A stretch of DNA of 64,000 bases from CAISIP01 sp965278985 (GCA_965278985.1 OZ257131.1:4712001-4776000), one strand, 5' to 3'; positions 27,764 to 37,447 are shown, numbered from the stretch's first letter. The notes: generated by a model from the letters alone, not told the origin. A program made the numbers and translations.

Positions 27764-28801
27764 TTACTTGGGAGCGGCCTTGCCTTCGTAACGCTTGGTC
27801 CACTCGGCCAGGATGCGCGCCTTCTCGGCACCCATCTGGGACAGGTCGATCTTGACCATGGCGGAGTCGGCGCTCGGCGGATAGTTCGGGGGCGCGGAGG
27901 TCATGCCGGGGTAGCCCAGGATCGCGTAGTACTTGCTGTACAGCTCGTAGGCGCCCTTGGTGATGGCGAAGTCGGCCAGCTTCTGCGCCGCGGCCAGGTT
28001 CTTGGTACCCTTGACGATCGCCGTGGCTTCCATGTCCCAGGGCGCGCCTTCCTTGGCCATGACGATGTCGATGGGCGCGCCGGCGGTCTTCTCGCGGGCA
28101 CCGCGCATGTCGAAACCGATGCCGATCACACGTTCACCCTTGCCAGCCTGCACGCAGGGTGCCGACCCGGAGTGCGTGTAGACCGCGATGTTGTTGTGCA
28201 GCTTGTCCATGAACTCCCAGGCGTTCTTCTCGCCCATGAGCTGGATCCAGGCGTAGACCGCCTGGTAACCCGTGCCCGAGGATGCGGGGTGGGGCATGAC
28301 GATGGAGTCCTTGTAGACCGGGTTGCCCAGATCTGCCCAGGAGGCGGGCTTGGGCATGTTCTTCTTCGGGCCTTCCACGGTGTTGTAGCACATGACCGCC
28401 AGCCAGGCGTCCATGCCGGTCCAGGTGGTGGGATTGGCCGTGCTTTTGAACACGGGCTTGATCTGATCCGCGCCCTTGGGGGTGTAGGGCTGCAACATGC
28501 CCATGGAGTCGAACAGCGCGACGTTGGAGGCGCCCAGGCCCCAGATCACGTCCGCACGTGGGTTGTCCTTCTCGGCCAGCAGGCGGGCGGAAATGATGCC
28601 CGTGGAATCCCGCACCCACGCAATCTCGATGTCCGGATTGGCGGCTTCGAAAGCGGCCTTGTAGGGGCCGACCTGGTCCGCCTCCAGCGCGGAATACACC
28701 GTGAGGCGGGTCTTCTGCGCGAATGCGGGCACGGCCAGCAACGCCGTGACGGCGAGGGCCGCAGCGCCACGCATCAGCGTGCGGAGGGTGGGTGTGAACA
28801 T
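27764..28801 (-). CDS. ABC transporter substrate-binding protein, 2-aminoethylphosphonate type
   Basis: A 345-residue periplasmic binding protein. Its signal peptide is RGAAALAVTALLAVPAFAQ. The mature protein has LTVYSALEADQVGPYKAAFE, IEIAWVRDSTGIISARLLAE, a VMPHPASSGTGY loop and HSGSAPCVQAGKGE. This pattern matches, from memory, the family named putative 2-aminoethylphosphonate-binding protein (PhnS2-like), which is related to iron(III)-binding proteins. It is the first gene of the importer operon. The alternatives are iron or another phosphonate or amine. The start is ATG 28799-28801. Confidence 0.82.
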   Translation of the reverse strand: MFTPTLRTLMRGAAALAVTALLAVPAFAQKTRLTVYSALEADQVGPYKAAFEAANPDIEIAWVRDSTGIISARLLAEKDNPRADVIWGLGASNVALFDSMGMLQPYTPKGADQIKPVFKSTANPTTWTGMDAWLAVMCYNTVEGPKKNMPKPASWADLGNPVYKDSIVMPHPASSGTGYQAVYAWIQLMGEKNAWEFMDKLHNNIAVYTHSGSAPCVQAGKGERVIGIGFDMRGAREKTAGAPIDIVMAKEGAPWDMEATAIVKGTKNLAAAQKLADFAITKGAYELYSKYYAILGYPGMTSAPPNYPPSADSAMVKIDLSQMGAEKARILAEWTKRYEGKAAPK

Positions 28802-29005
28802 GGTCGGAACTCCTGTTTCTTGAGGTGTGGATACAGCCGGAGGCCCGGCGAAAGCTGGAGCGATTGCACGCGCGGTCGGCAAGAAGCCGAGACCCGAGCC
28901 GTTGTGTGGCTCCACCATGCACACAATGTCACAGCACGATGACAACACAACGACACACAAGCATACGTTTCGCAATGCCGAGCAGTGGCAGGGCTTTCCC
29001 GTAGC

Positions 29006-29968
29006 TCATGCACCCGATTGGGACGCCGGGGCCGCAGCGCCGTGCACCTCGGCGAGGCAACGCTGGAACGCCCGCGCGGCGCGCGAGGGTTCGGGGGAGC
29101 GCCGCAAGATGCCGAAGAAGCTGCATGCATACCGGAACAGGGAGGGATGGACCGCACGCATCAGGTCTTGCTGCACAAAACCCGCTGCGTAATGGTCGGG
29201 CAAGAAAGCAAGGAACCTGCCAGACAGGATCAGCGTGGCGATGGCCTCCTGGTCGAAGGCCGTTGCGCGGCGCGGCAGGCGTTGCTGCTGGCTGATCTCC
29301 ATGTTGGGCGAGTGGTAGCCCAGCCCCGCGAACTGGTGCGCGGCCAGGTCGTCCCATTGCATGCGTGTGCCGTCCGCGTCGAACAGCGGGTGGTTGCGGC
29401 CGCAATACATCAGCATGGTCTCGTCGAACAGCAGGTCGTAGGCCAGGCTGTCGGAGCGCCGATGGCCCGGGATCACACCCACCTGGAACTGGCCATCGAT
29501 GAGCCCCCGCTCGATGGCATTGATGGGCGCCACGTGCAGGTTCAGCGCCACGTCGGGCGCGCGCTCGCAGAACAGCGCGATGGCGTCGCCGATGCGTGCG
29601 GCCGGGTTGCTGGCCGTCTTGTCGAACAGTGCCACGTGCAGCTGCCCGCCCATGCGGCGGTGGATTTCGTCGACCCCCGCGCGGAAGGTGTCGGTGGCCG
29701 CCAGCAGGCGTACCGTCTCGGCATAGATGCGCTCCCCTTCGGCCGTGAGGGCGAAGCCCGCGCGGCCCCGGCGGCACAGCGTCATGCCGAGGCGCACCTC
29801 CAGGTCCTTGACATGGCGGCTGATGGTGGAGATGCCGATATTGAGCTCCAGCTCGGCGGCCGCCATGCCGCCGCAGTCCACCACCGACTTGAAGACCCGC
29901 AGCAACCGCAGGTCCATGTCGTCGAGCTGGCCCAGCAGCGAAGGAGGGGCAGGTCCGGTTACTTTCAT
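29006..29968 (-). CDS. LysR-family transcriptional regulator
   Basis: A 320-residue LysR-type regulator. The N-terminal winged helix-turn-helix is MDLRLLRVFKSVVDCGGMAAAE followed by ELNIGISTISRHVKDLEVRLG and RGRAGFALTAEGERIY. A standard substrate-binding domain follows. It is divergent from the omega-aminotransferase/mmsA operon, with 99 bp between starts, the usual arrangement for an activator of the facing operon. The effector is probably the amine or beta-amino acid substrate, by inference. Confidence 0.9.
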   Translation of the reverse strand: MKVTGPAPPSLLGQLDDMDLRLLRVFKSVVDCGGMAAAELELNIGISTISRHVKDLEVRLGMTLCRRGRAGFALTAEGERIYAETVRLLAATDTFRAGVDEIHRRMGGQLHVALFDKTASNPAARIGDAIALFCERAPDVALNLHVAPINAIERGLIDGQFQVGVIPGHRRSDSLAYDLLFDETMLMYCGRNHPLFDADGTRMQWDDLAAHQFAGLGYHSPNMEISQQQRLPRRATAFDQEAIATLILSGRFLAFLPDHYAAGFVQQDLMRAVHPSLFRYACSFFGILRRSPEPSRAARAFQRCLAEVHGAAAPASQSGA

Positions 29969-30067
29969 AAATCAACAACTGAATAGTGACAACTCGCCAT
30001 TTATAAGAGTAAAAGACGCGTTCACAATCCCCGCTCTTCCCGCATCCGCCCCTTTTCCGGAGCCCCC

Positions 30068-31429
30068 ATGAACCTCAACGACGCCCAACACCTGCAGCCC
30101 CTGGCCTCCTCGCGCACCGACGCCGCCTGGCTGGAGCCGCACTGGATGCCCTTCACCGGCAACCGTGACTTCAAGGCCAACCCGCGCATGATGGTGGGCG
30201 CCCAGGGCGCGTACTTCACGATGGCCGACGGCCGCAAGATCCTCGACGGGCTGTCGGGCCTGTGGTGCACGGGGCTGGGCCACGGCCGCCCCGAGATCAG
30301 CGAAGCGGTGTCCCGCCAAATCGCGACGCTCGACTACTCGCCCGCCTTCCAGTTCGGCCACCCGTTGTCCTTCGAGCTCGCCAACCGCATCAAGGACCTG
30401 ACGCCCAAGGGCCTGGACTATGTGTTCTTCACCGACTCCGGCTCCGAGAGCATGGACACGGCGATGAAGATGGTCCGCAATTACTGGCGCCTGAAGGGCC
30501 AGGCCGGCAAGACGCGTTTCATCGGCCGCGAGAAAGGCTACCACGGCGTCAACTTCGGCGGCATCTCGGTGGGCGGCATGGTCGCCAACCGCAAGAACTT
30601 CGGCCAGAGCATCGAGGCCGACCACCTGCCGCACACCCAGCTGGCCTCCAACGCCTTCACGCGCGGCCTGCCGCAGACGGGTGGCATGGAGCTGGCCGAC
30701 GAGCTGCTGCGCATGATCGCGCTGCACGATGCCTCCAACATCGCGGCCGTGATCGTCGAGCCCATCTCGGGCTCGGGCGGCGTGGTGGTGCCGCCGGAGG
30801 GGTATCTGAAGCGCCTGCGCGAGATCTGCACGCAGAACAACATCCTGCTGGTCTTCGACGAAGTCATCACCGGCTTCGGACGCGTCGGCGCATTCACCGC
30901 TGCCGAGCGCTTTGGCGTGACGCCCGACATCCTGACCGCGGCCAAGCAGATCACCAACGGCACGCAGCCACTGGGCGTGGTCGTGGCCACGAAGGAGATC
31001 TACGACACCTTCATCTCCGCCGGCGGCCCGGACTACATGCTCGAATTCGCCCACGGCTACACCTACTCGGCCCACCCCGTGGCCTGCGCGGCCGGCATCG
31101 CCGCGCTGGACGTGCTGGTGAAGGACGACATGATCGGCCGCGTGAAGGCCATCGCGCCCTATTTCGAGAACGCCGTGCACAGCCTAAAGGGCGCCAAGCA
31201 CGTGACCGACATCCGCAACTTCGGCCTGGCGGCGGGCATCACCATCGCCCCTGTGCCCGGTGAGCCGGCACGCCGCCCCTACGAGATCGCGATGAAGTGC
31301 CTGGAGAAGGGTTTCTATGTGCGTTACGGCGGCGACACCATCCAGCTCGCGCCGCCCTTCATCATCGAGCAGGCGCAGATCGACAGCCTGATCAACGCGC
31401 TGGGCGACGCCCTGCAGGCCACGGCCTGA
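30068..31429 (+). CDS. Omega-amino acid--pyruvate aminotransferase (class III)
   Basis: A 453-residue class III PLP transaminase close to beta-alanine/omega-amino acid:pyruvate aminotransferases. Landmarks are LSGLWCTGLGHGRPEISEAV, FFTDSGSESMDTAMKMVRNYW, GREKGYHGVNFGGISVGGM, LLVFDEVITGFGRVG and the Schiff-base Lys in LTAAKQITNGTQPLG. It is followed 30 bp later by mmsA. The pair converts beta-alanine to malonate semialdehyde and on to acetyl-CoA. Adjacent phosphonate importer genes hint that aminophosphonates or other omega-amines could also be substrates. Confidence 0.9.
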   Translation: MNLNDAQHLQPLASSRTDAAWLEPHWMPFTGNRDFKANPRMMVGAQGAYFTMADGRKILDGLSGLWCTGLGHGRPEISEAVSRQIATLDYSPAFQFGHPLSFELANRIKDLTPKGLDYVFFTDSGSESMDTAMKMVRNYWRLKGQAGKTRFIGREKGYHGVNFGGISVGGMVANRKNFGQSIEADHLPHTQLASNAFTRGLPQTGGMELADELLRMIALHDASNIAAVIVEPISGSGGVVVPPEGYLKRLREICTQNNILLVFDEVITGFGRVGAFTAAERFGVTPDILTAAKQITNGTQPLGVVVATKEIYDTFISAGGPDYMLEFAHGYTYSAHPVACAAGIAALDVLVKDDMIGRVKAIAPYFENAVHSLKGAKHVTDIRNFGLAAGITIAPVPGEPARRPYEIAMKCLEKGFYVRYGGDTIQLAPPFIIEQAQIDSLINALGDALQATA

Positions 31430-31459
31430 TCCCCTTCTTCCTATCCAGAGACAGCAGCC

Positions 31460-33007
31460 ATGTACAACGACCCCTTCCTCCAGAGCGCCGCAGCCGGCAT
31501 CACCACCTCCCTGCCTGTGGTGGGCCACCTCATCGACGGCCAACTCGTGGCTGGCGGCAGCCGCTCGCAGGACGTGTTCAACCCCGCCACGGGCCGCGCC
31601 GAAAAGCGCGTGCTGCTGGCCGACCTGGCCACGCTCGACAAGGCGATTGCCTCCGCGCAGGCCGCATACCCCGCATGGCGCAACACGCCGCCGCTCAAGC
31701 GCGCCCGCGTGATGGGCAAGCTCAAGCAGCTGCTGGAAGAAAACGCCGACCGCATCTGCGCGCTGATCACCGCCGAACACGGCAAGGTGGTGGGCGACGC
31801 GCTGGGCGAGCTGCAGCGCGGCATCGAGAACGTGGAATACGCGAGCTACGTGCCCGAGCTGCTCAAGGGCGAACACTCCAAGAACGCCGGCCCGTCCATC
31901 GACTCCTGGAGCGAGTTCCAGCCGTTGGGTGTCGCCGCCGGCATCACGCCCTTCAACTTCCCGGCCATGGTGCCGCTGTGGATGTGGCCCATGGCAGTGG
32001 CCTGCGGCAACTGCTTCATCCTGAAGCCCTCGGAACGTGACCCCTCCAGCGCGCTGGCCATCGCCCAGCTGGCCCTGGACGCCGGCCTGCCGCCCGGTGT
32101 ACTCAACGTCGTCAACGGCGACAAGGAAGCCGTGGACAAGCTGCTGACCGACAAGCGCATCGCGGCCGTGAGTTTCGTGGGCTCGACGCCCATTGCCGAA
32201 TACGTCTACACCACCGGCAGCGCCGCCGGCAAGCGCGTGCAGGCCCTGGGCGGCGCGAAGAACCATGCCGTCGTGATGCCCGACGCCGACATCGCCAACG
32301 CCGTGAGCGCCATGATGGGTGCCGCCTACGGCTCCTGCGGCGAACGCTGCATGGCCGTGCCGCTGATCGTGGCCGTGGGGGATGAGACGGCCGACGCGAT
32401 GATCGCCGGCCTCAAGACCGAGATCGCCAAGATGAAGGTCGGCCCCGGCACGGATGCCTCCAACGACATGGGCCCGCTGGTCACCAAGCCCCACCTCGAG
32501 AAGGTCAAGGGCTATGTGGACCAGGGCGTGAAGGAAGGTGCGACCCTGCTGGTGGACGGCCGCACGCTCAAAGTGCCCGGCCACGAGGACGGCTACTTCC
32601 TCGCCCCCTGCCTGTTCGACAACGTCAAGCCGGGCATGGTGATCTACCAGGAGGAGATCTTCGGCCCGGTGCTGGGCATCGTGCGCGTGAAGACGCTGCA
32701 GGAAGCCATGGACCTGATCGACGCCCACGAATACGGCAATGGCACCTGTATCTTCACCCGCGACGGCGAGGCCGCGCGTTACTTCACCGACAACATCCTG
32801 GTCGGAATGGTGGGCGTGAATGTGCCGCTGCCGGTGCCGGTAGCGTTCCATTCCTTCGGCGGGTGGAAGCGGTCGCTCTTCGGCGACCTGCATGCCTACG
32901 GACCGGATGCGGTGCGGTTCTATACCAAGCGCAAGACCATCACGCAGCGCTGGCCGTCGGCTGGGGTGCGTGAAGGCGCGATGTTCAGTTTTCCGTCGAG
33001 TCGCTGA
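31460..33007 (+). CDS. mmsA: CoA-acylating methylmalonate-semialdehyde dehydrogenase
   Basis: A 515-residue aldehyde dehydrogenase that oxidises methylmalonate or malonate semialdehyde with CoA and NAD+, releasing CO2. Hallmarks are GITPFNFPAMVPLWMWPMA, FVGSTPIAEYVYTTG, and the catalytic Cys in SCGERCMAVPLIVAVG, the MmsA-specific surroundings. The C-terminal VGMVGVNVPLPVPVAFHSFG and FYTKRKTITQRW are also diagnostic. It lies 30 bp after the aminotransferase, under likely LysR control. Together they drain beta-alanine or valine/thymine intermediates to acetyl- or propionyl-CoA. Confidence 0.95.
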   Translation: MYNDPFLQSAAAGITTSLPVVGHLIDGQLVAGGSRSQDVFNPATGRAEKRVLLADLATLDKAIASAQAAYPAWRNTPPLKRARVMGKLKQLLEENADRICALITAEHGKVVGDALGELQRGIENVEYASYVPELLKGEHSKNAGPSIDSWSEFQPLGVAAGITPFNFPAMVPLWMWPMAVACGNCFILKPSERDPSSALAIAQLALDAGLPPGVLNVVNGDKEAVDKLLTDKRIAAVSFVGSTPIAEYVYTTGSAAGKRVQALGGAKNHAVVMPDADIANAVSAMMGAAYGSCGERCMAVPLIVAVGDETADAMIAGLKTEIAKMKVGPGTDASNDMGPLVTKPHLEKVKGYVDQGVKEGATLLVDGRTLKVPGHEDGYFLAPCLFDNVKPGMVIYQEEIFGPVLGIVRVKTLQEAMDLIDAHEYGNGTCIFTRDGEAARYFTDNILVGMVGVNVPLPVPVAFHSFGGWKRSLFGDLHAYGPDAVRFYTKRKTITQRWPSAGVREGAMFSFPSSR

Positions 33008-33128
33008 CACGCGGGGTGCGACGGCGACGCTCCGGCGACGCCGCGCTCCCCCACCTCAAGAGACGCGAGTCCGGAGGGATTTGCATCGCCGGTGGACAAG
33101 GCCGATGCGGGGCATGGACAATTCCACC

Positions 33129-35966
33129 ATGAATCCCGCCCTCCTCCCCCTTCGCGTGCGCAAGCACGCCGCCTCGCTGTTGCTCCTGGCCCTGGTCGCT
33201 ACCGTGTCGCTTCCATCGGCCTTGGCTCAAGGCAACGGAAAGGCCTCCCAGTTCTATGAAGATGCACTGGGTCGCTATGAGAAGAAAGACTACCCCGGGG
33301 CGATCATCCAGCTCAAGAATGCGCTGAAGATCGATTCGGCGATGTTGTCGGTGCAACTGTTGCTCGGCAAGGCGCTGATCCAGAACGGGGAGATACCGGC
33401 TGCGGAAGTCGCATTCACCGAAGCGCTTCGCCTGGGGGTCAACCGCGCTGAAGTCGTGGTACCGCTGGCCAAGACCTATGTGCTGCTCGGCAGGCAACGC
33501 GATCTGCTGGAACAACGTACCTTTGATCCTGCAGGGCTCCCACGGGATGTGCAGATCCAGCTGCTGCTGGTGCGCGCAGGAGCACAGGCCGATCGCAACA
33601 ATTTCCCCGCCGCTTTCCAGACCATCGAGGACGCGCGCAAGCTGCAACCCGCCAGCGCCGATTCGTGGCTCGCAGAGGTTCCGCTGAGGCTGCGCATGCG
33701 GCAATTCCCCGAAGCCATGGCTGCAGCGGACAAGGCGATCAGCCTGGCGCCCACTTCCGTGGAGGCGCAGTTCCAGAAGGCGTCGGTGTTGCATGCGCGT
33801 GGCGACCTACCAAGCGCCCTCGCCCAGTACGAGAAGGCCTTGAAGCAGGATCCTCAGCACACCGAAGCCCGTGTGGCGCAGATCGGCATCCTGATGGACC
33901 AGGGCCGCTTTCCCGAAGCCGGCGCCAGCATCGCCGAACTCCAGCGACGGGAGCCGACGGATGCGCGTGGGGCGTACCTGAAGTCCCTGCTGGCCCAGCG
34001 CAACGGCGACGAAGCGGGTTCGCGCGCAGCGCTCAAGGAGGTGACCACGCTGCTGGACCCCGTGCCACTCGAAGCGCTGCGTCCCCGTCCACAATACCTG
34101 ATGCTCAACGGCATGGCTCACTTTGGGTTGCGGGAGAGCGAAAAGGCGAAACAGTACCTGGAGGAGTTCAACCGCGCGCAACCCGCCAGCCCCGCCAGCA
34201 AGCTGCTGGCGCGCATCTACCTGAGCGAGAACAATGCCGCACCGGCATCGACCCTGCTCGAACTCTACCTGCGCAAGAGTCCGGGGGATGGTCAGGCCCT
34301 GCTGCTGCTGGCCTCGGCCAACCGCATGCTTGGCAACAACGCCAAGGCCACGGCACTGATTCAGCAGGCCATCAAAACCGGAGATGACCCTGCTTTCCGG
34401 ACGGCCTTGGGCATCAGCCTGGTGGGCGAGGGCAAGACCTCTGATGGCATCCGTGAGCTGGAGTCGGCACTGCGCAGGGATCCCCAGAACACGCAGACCT
34501 CCTTGGCGCTGGTGGAGCTGTACCTGCGTACCGGTGCTGCGGCCAAGGCACTGCCCCTGGCCCAGGGCTTGGTGCAGCGGACACCGGTCAATGCCGAATA
34601 CCAGAACATGGTGGGCATGGCGAAGCGTCTCACGGGCGACGCGCCGGGTGCCAAGGCCGCATTCGAGAAGGCATTGCAGATCAATCCGCAACTCACCGCC
34701 GCCACGCTGAATCTTGCGCGGCTGGAGTCGTCCATGCGCCTCGACGACGCGGCGACGCAAAGGCTGCAGGCGCTGATCGCCCGCGAGGAAAGGAATGCCG
34801 ACGCGATGTACGAACTCGCGCTGATCTCAGAACGCCGAGGATCGCTCGGCGACGCGCAGAACTGGCTGAAGAAAGCACAGGATGTATCGCCACCCAAGGA
34901 CCTGCGCTGGGGCCTCGCCCTGATGGATTTCCATCTGCGGCACGACATGAAGGACCGCGCGGTGGAGGCCGCCAAGCTGGCCTCGGCACAGGCTCCCGAT
35001 GACGTCCCCACGCTGCTGGCCACGAGCCGCGTGTACATCGCCATTGGCGACAATGTGGCTGCGAAGACCAACCTGGTCAACGCCACGCGCCTGGCCGCAT
35101 ACGATCCAACACTGCAAATGCGCATCGCCCAGCTGCAGATGGCGGCCAACAACCCCAGCGGCGCATCCTACAGCCTCGAGAAAGCCCTGTCGACACAACC
35201 CGATCTTCTGCCCGCGCAGGCCCTGCTGACGGAAGCAGAGTTGCGCATGGGCGAGGTCGCGAAAGCGGAGCGGCGCTCCAAAGACATCACAGCGCAGGTG
35301 CCCCAGCGCGCCCTGGGCTATGGTCTGCAAGGCGATGTTTTCACGGCCAAGGGCCAGACGGCGGACGCGATCACCGCCTACCGGCGCGCGCACCAGATCG
35401 AGCCATCGACCTTCAGCATGTTGCGCCTGCTGAGCGCGCTGTCGACCCAGGAACAGGGCCGGGCAGCCGTCCCCACGGCGGAGCAGTGGCTGAAGGCCCA
35501 TCCTGACGACCTGCCCGTGCACAAGGCCCTGGGCGACATATTTGCGCGTGGCGGCGAATTCTCGAAGGCGCGCGGCAGCTACGAGGCAGCTAACAAACTC
35601 TCCGCCAGTGATCCGGAGCTGCTCAACAACCTCGCCAATGTCCAGCTACGGCTCAAGGACAACGCGTCAGCGCTGAAGACCGCTGAACGCGCATTGGCTG
35701 CGGCACCAGGCAATCCCCTGGTGATGGACACCCTGGCCTGGGCCTTGTTCCAGAACAACCAGCCCGACCGCGCGCTGCAGCTGCTGCGCGATGCACGGCT
35801 TCGGCAGCCGGACAATCCAGAAATTCGCTACCACCTAGCCGCGGTACTGATGCAGCAGGGCCGCAAGGATGAGGCGCGCACGGAACTGGAAGCAGCCATG
35901 CTTTCGCCTGCGCGGGGGTTTGAAAGCATGGCCGACGCGCAGAAGCTGATGCAAACCTTGCGTTGA
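33129..35966 (+). CDS. prsT: XrtA/PEP-CTERM system TPR-repeat protein PrsT-like
   Basis: A 945-residue protein with a signal peptide (ASLLLLALVATVSLPSALAQ) and tetratricopeptide repeats over nearly its whole length. Repeat signatures recur, for example ALGRYEKKDYPGAIIQLKNA, QYEKALKQDPQHTEAR, AFEKALQINPQLTAATLNLA and AERALAAAPGNPLVMDTLAWAL. Size and N-terminus match PrsT proteins of PEP-CTERM/exopolysaccharide loci, which are exported TPR proteins with a probable role in polysaccharide export or anchoring. The PEP-CTERM gene lies 330 bp downstream on the opposite strand. No exosortase is in the window. The start is ATG 33129. Confidence 0.83.
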   Translation: MNPALLPLRVRKHAASLLLLALVATVSLPSALAQGNGKASQFYEDALGRYEKKDYPGAIIQLKNALKIDSAMLSVQLLLGKALIQNGEIPAAEVAFTEALRLGVNRAEVVVPLAKTYVLLGRQRDLLEQRTFDPAGLPRDVQIQLLLVRAGAQADRNNFPAAFQTIEDARKLQPASADSWLAEVPLRLRMRQFPEAMAAADKAISLAPTSVEAQFQKASVLHARGDLPSALAQYEKALKQDPQHTEARVAQIGILMDQGRFPEAGASIAELQRREPTDARGAYLKSLLAQRNGDEAGSRAALKEVTTLLDPVPLEALRPRPQYLMLNGMAHFGLRESEKAKQYLEEFNRAQPASPASKLLARIYLSENNAAPASTLLELYLRKSPGDGQALLLLASANRMLGNNAKATALIQQAIKTGDDPAFRTALGISLVGEGKTSDGIRELESALRRDPQNTQTSLALVELYLRTGAAAKALPLAQGLVQRTPVNAEYQNMVGMAKRLTGDAPGAKAAFEKALQINPQLTAATLNLARLESSMRLDDAATQRLQALIAREERNADAMYELALISERRGSLGDAQNWLKKAQDVSPPKDLRWGLALMDFHLRHDMKDRAVEAAKLASAQAPDDVPTLLATSRVYIAIGDNVAAKTNLVNATRLAAYDPTLQMRIAQLQMAANNPSGASYSLEKALSTQPDLLPAQALLTEAELRMGEVAKAERRSKDITAQVPQRALGYGLQGDVFTAKGQTADAITAYRRAHQIEPSTFSMLRLLSALSTQEQGRAAVPTAEQWLKAHPDDLPVHKALGDIFARGGEFSKARGSYEAANKLSASDPELLNNLANVQLRLKDNASALKTAERALAAAPGNPLVMDTLAWALFQNNQPDRALQLLRDARLRQPDNPEIRYHLAAVLMQQGRKDEARTELEAAMLSPARGFESMADAQKLMQTLR

Positions 35967-36245
35967 TCTTTTTTGTCCGAGCTTCTCTCAGGTCCCCGAT
36001 GATGCGGTGCATGTGGGGGCGTCGAGATACGTACTTTTTGCCCCTGCGCGCCGGGACATGCGCTGCCCCGCGGCCCCTGAACGCGGCAGATGTCACCGGT
36101 AGGCTGCGCACACGGAACCTGGCTATCCAGGGACCGGAGTATCTTCGCTCACGCAGCGCGAAGTCGGGCTTGCACCGCCATGGGGTGGTCATGGGGGAGG
36201 CAGGACCTGATGGGCCGTCACCTCGTATGCGAGATGCGTACCCAC
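35967..36245. other. Noncoding gap between prsT and the PEP-CTERM gene
   Basis: About 280 bp with no frame of coding character. A T-run (TCTTTTTT) follows the prsT stop, with only a weak GCAA/TTGC stem before it, so it is a poor terminator. The rest has no clear repeats or promoter motif. The convergent PEP-CTERM gene's terminator begins at its right edge. Confidence 0.5.
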
Positions 36246-36273
36246 AAAAAAAAGCAGCGCCGGAGGCGCTGCT
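36246..36273 (-). terminator. Rho-independent terminator of the PEP-CTERM gene
   Basis: A perfect 9-bp stem, AGCAGCGCC-GGA-GGCGCTGCT in plus-strand reading, is preceded by a run of A residues. On the minus strand it is a hairpin followed by a U-tract, about 20 bp after the PEP-CTERM stop. Confidence 0.92.
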
Positions 36274-36293
36274 GGGTGTGGGGGCCGTGTCGA

Positions 36294-37187
36294 TCAGGCG
36301 CGGGCGCGCGTCCCACGCCTGGTTCGGACGACCAGACCCGCAAGACCGGCCAGAACAAGCGCCATCGAGCCAGGCTCCGGAACCTTATTACCGCTACCAG
36401 AGCAAACCTGCGTAATGGCACTGCTGCACTTGGTCGCCGCGACGGAGTAGAGCTTGAAGTAGTCATCGCCCTGGCTTAGGCTCCCACCGTTGGCGCTGGT
36501 GGAACCATAACTCGTGTTGTAGGCGCTGATCAACCACCAGCTAGACCCCAGATTGCTTCCATTGACTTTGTTGTAGGGATTGTCAGTATCCACCTTGAGG
36601 TCAGAATAGTTGTTCACAAGTTCCCACCCAGCCGCCACCATGGAAGTCAATGATGCTCCGACGCCTGTGATTGTCGGTGCGGATGTACCTGTATAACGAA
36701 AGAGCGAAATGTCGGCGTCACCGGACACATAGCCCAAGCCGATACTGGTTAACACAACACTGTTGCTGAAACTGAGGAGGACAGATTCCGTGTTACCCAA
36801 CGCACCCGCAGCGGTGGTGTTCGATCCGGGGCCGTTGTCGATCGCATGGTTCGGTGAAGCCGAGCCGTCGGAGACATTGCCCAGTCCACCACCGCCGTAG
36901 TACGCCATGTTTCCATTGGTCCACGTCGCACCCGATGAAAAGCCACTGGAACTCGTGGCTGCGTAGGTCGTCACGCCACTGGTGGTAGTGGACTTGGTGG
37001 TTCCAGCATTCTGCGCATACTGCGCTGAAAAACTGCTTAGCGAGGGATCGGTCGCGCCCGACAGCTGCGTCCTGGTCGCTGACGAGGTGCTATCGAAGAC
37101 ATACGTGGACGCTGCATGCCCGTCCAGGGTTACGGCCATGGAAACCATGGCCAGCAAGGCAGCGCTGAAAACATTTATCTTCTTCAT
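36294..37187 (-). CDS. PEP-CTERM sorting domain surface protein
   Basis: A 297-residue exported protein. It has a signal peptide (FSAALLAMVSMAVTLDGHAA), then a Ser/Thr/Gly/Asn-rich mature region of low charge. The C-terminal sorting signal is VPEPG (from residue 269), a hydrophobic helix and an Arg-rich tail (RTRRGTRARA). An exosortase would cut it and link it to the outer surface. The interior block GLGYVSGDADISLFRYTG resembles exosortase-dependent surface proteins of the XDP1 kind, from memory. Base composition is visibly less GC-rich than neighbouring genes. The SD-like AAAGGA precedes the ATG by about 9 nt. Confidence 0.88.
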   Translation of the reverse strand: MKKINVFSAALLAMVSMAVTLDGHAASTYVFDSTSSATRTQLSGATDPSLSSFSAQYAQNAGTTKSTTTSGVTTYAATSSSGFSSGATWTNGNMAYYGGGGLGNVSDGSASPNHAIDNGPGSNTTAAGALGNTESVLLSFSNSVVLTSIGLGYVSGDADISLFRYTGTSAPTITGVGASLTSMVAAGWELVNNYSDLKVDTDNPYNKVNGSNLGSSWWLISAYNTSYGSTSANGGSLSQGDDYFKLYSVAATKCSSAITQVCSGSGNKVPEPGSMALVLAGLAGLVVRTRRGTRARA

Positions 37188-37401
37188 GGATTCAATCCTT
37201 TGATACCAAACTCACCAAAACAAGTGATTTTTCAAGTTAAAGCATCTTGAGGGCCAGACTGCACAACCCTTTGATATTTAAGTATTTATTCTCGGATTGA
37301 AAAACTTACTGCGATATTTTGTAAAAAGTTCCGACTTTTGGCGCGCATCTGGTTTTCCCGGGATCGCGGGAGACCACGGAGTGCCAAACTGTGATCCGGC
37401 A

Positions 37402-37418
37402 CCCTGCGGAACGCAGGG
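37402..37418 (+). promoter_or_regulatory. Inverted repeat in the ald leader
   Basis: A perfect CCCTGCG-GAA-CGCAGGG lies about 30 bp before the ald start. The SD GGAGA (37436-37440) is separate from it. It could be an operator or a 5'-UTR hairpin. The wider 260-bp intergenic region (37188-37447) is AT-rich and must hold the promoters of both ald and the PEP-CTERM gene. Confidence 0.4.
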
Positions 37419-37447
37419 CACTCCCAATAGTTCACGGAGAATGCAGC

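Noticed and set aside
29969..30067. A sigma-70 promoter from TATAAG (30002-30007) with GTGACA upstream
   Set aside because: The spacer is only 10 bp; the -10-like box alone was not enough to report.
37330..37400. A possible sigma-54 promoter for the PEP-CTERM gene (TGGCAC on the minus strand near 37386)
   Set aside because: The matching TTGC element is absent at the needed distance.
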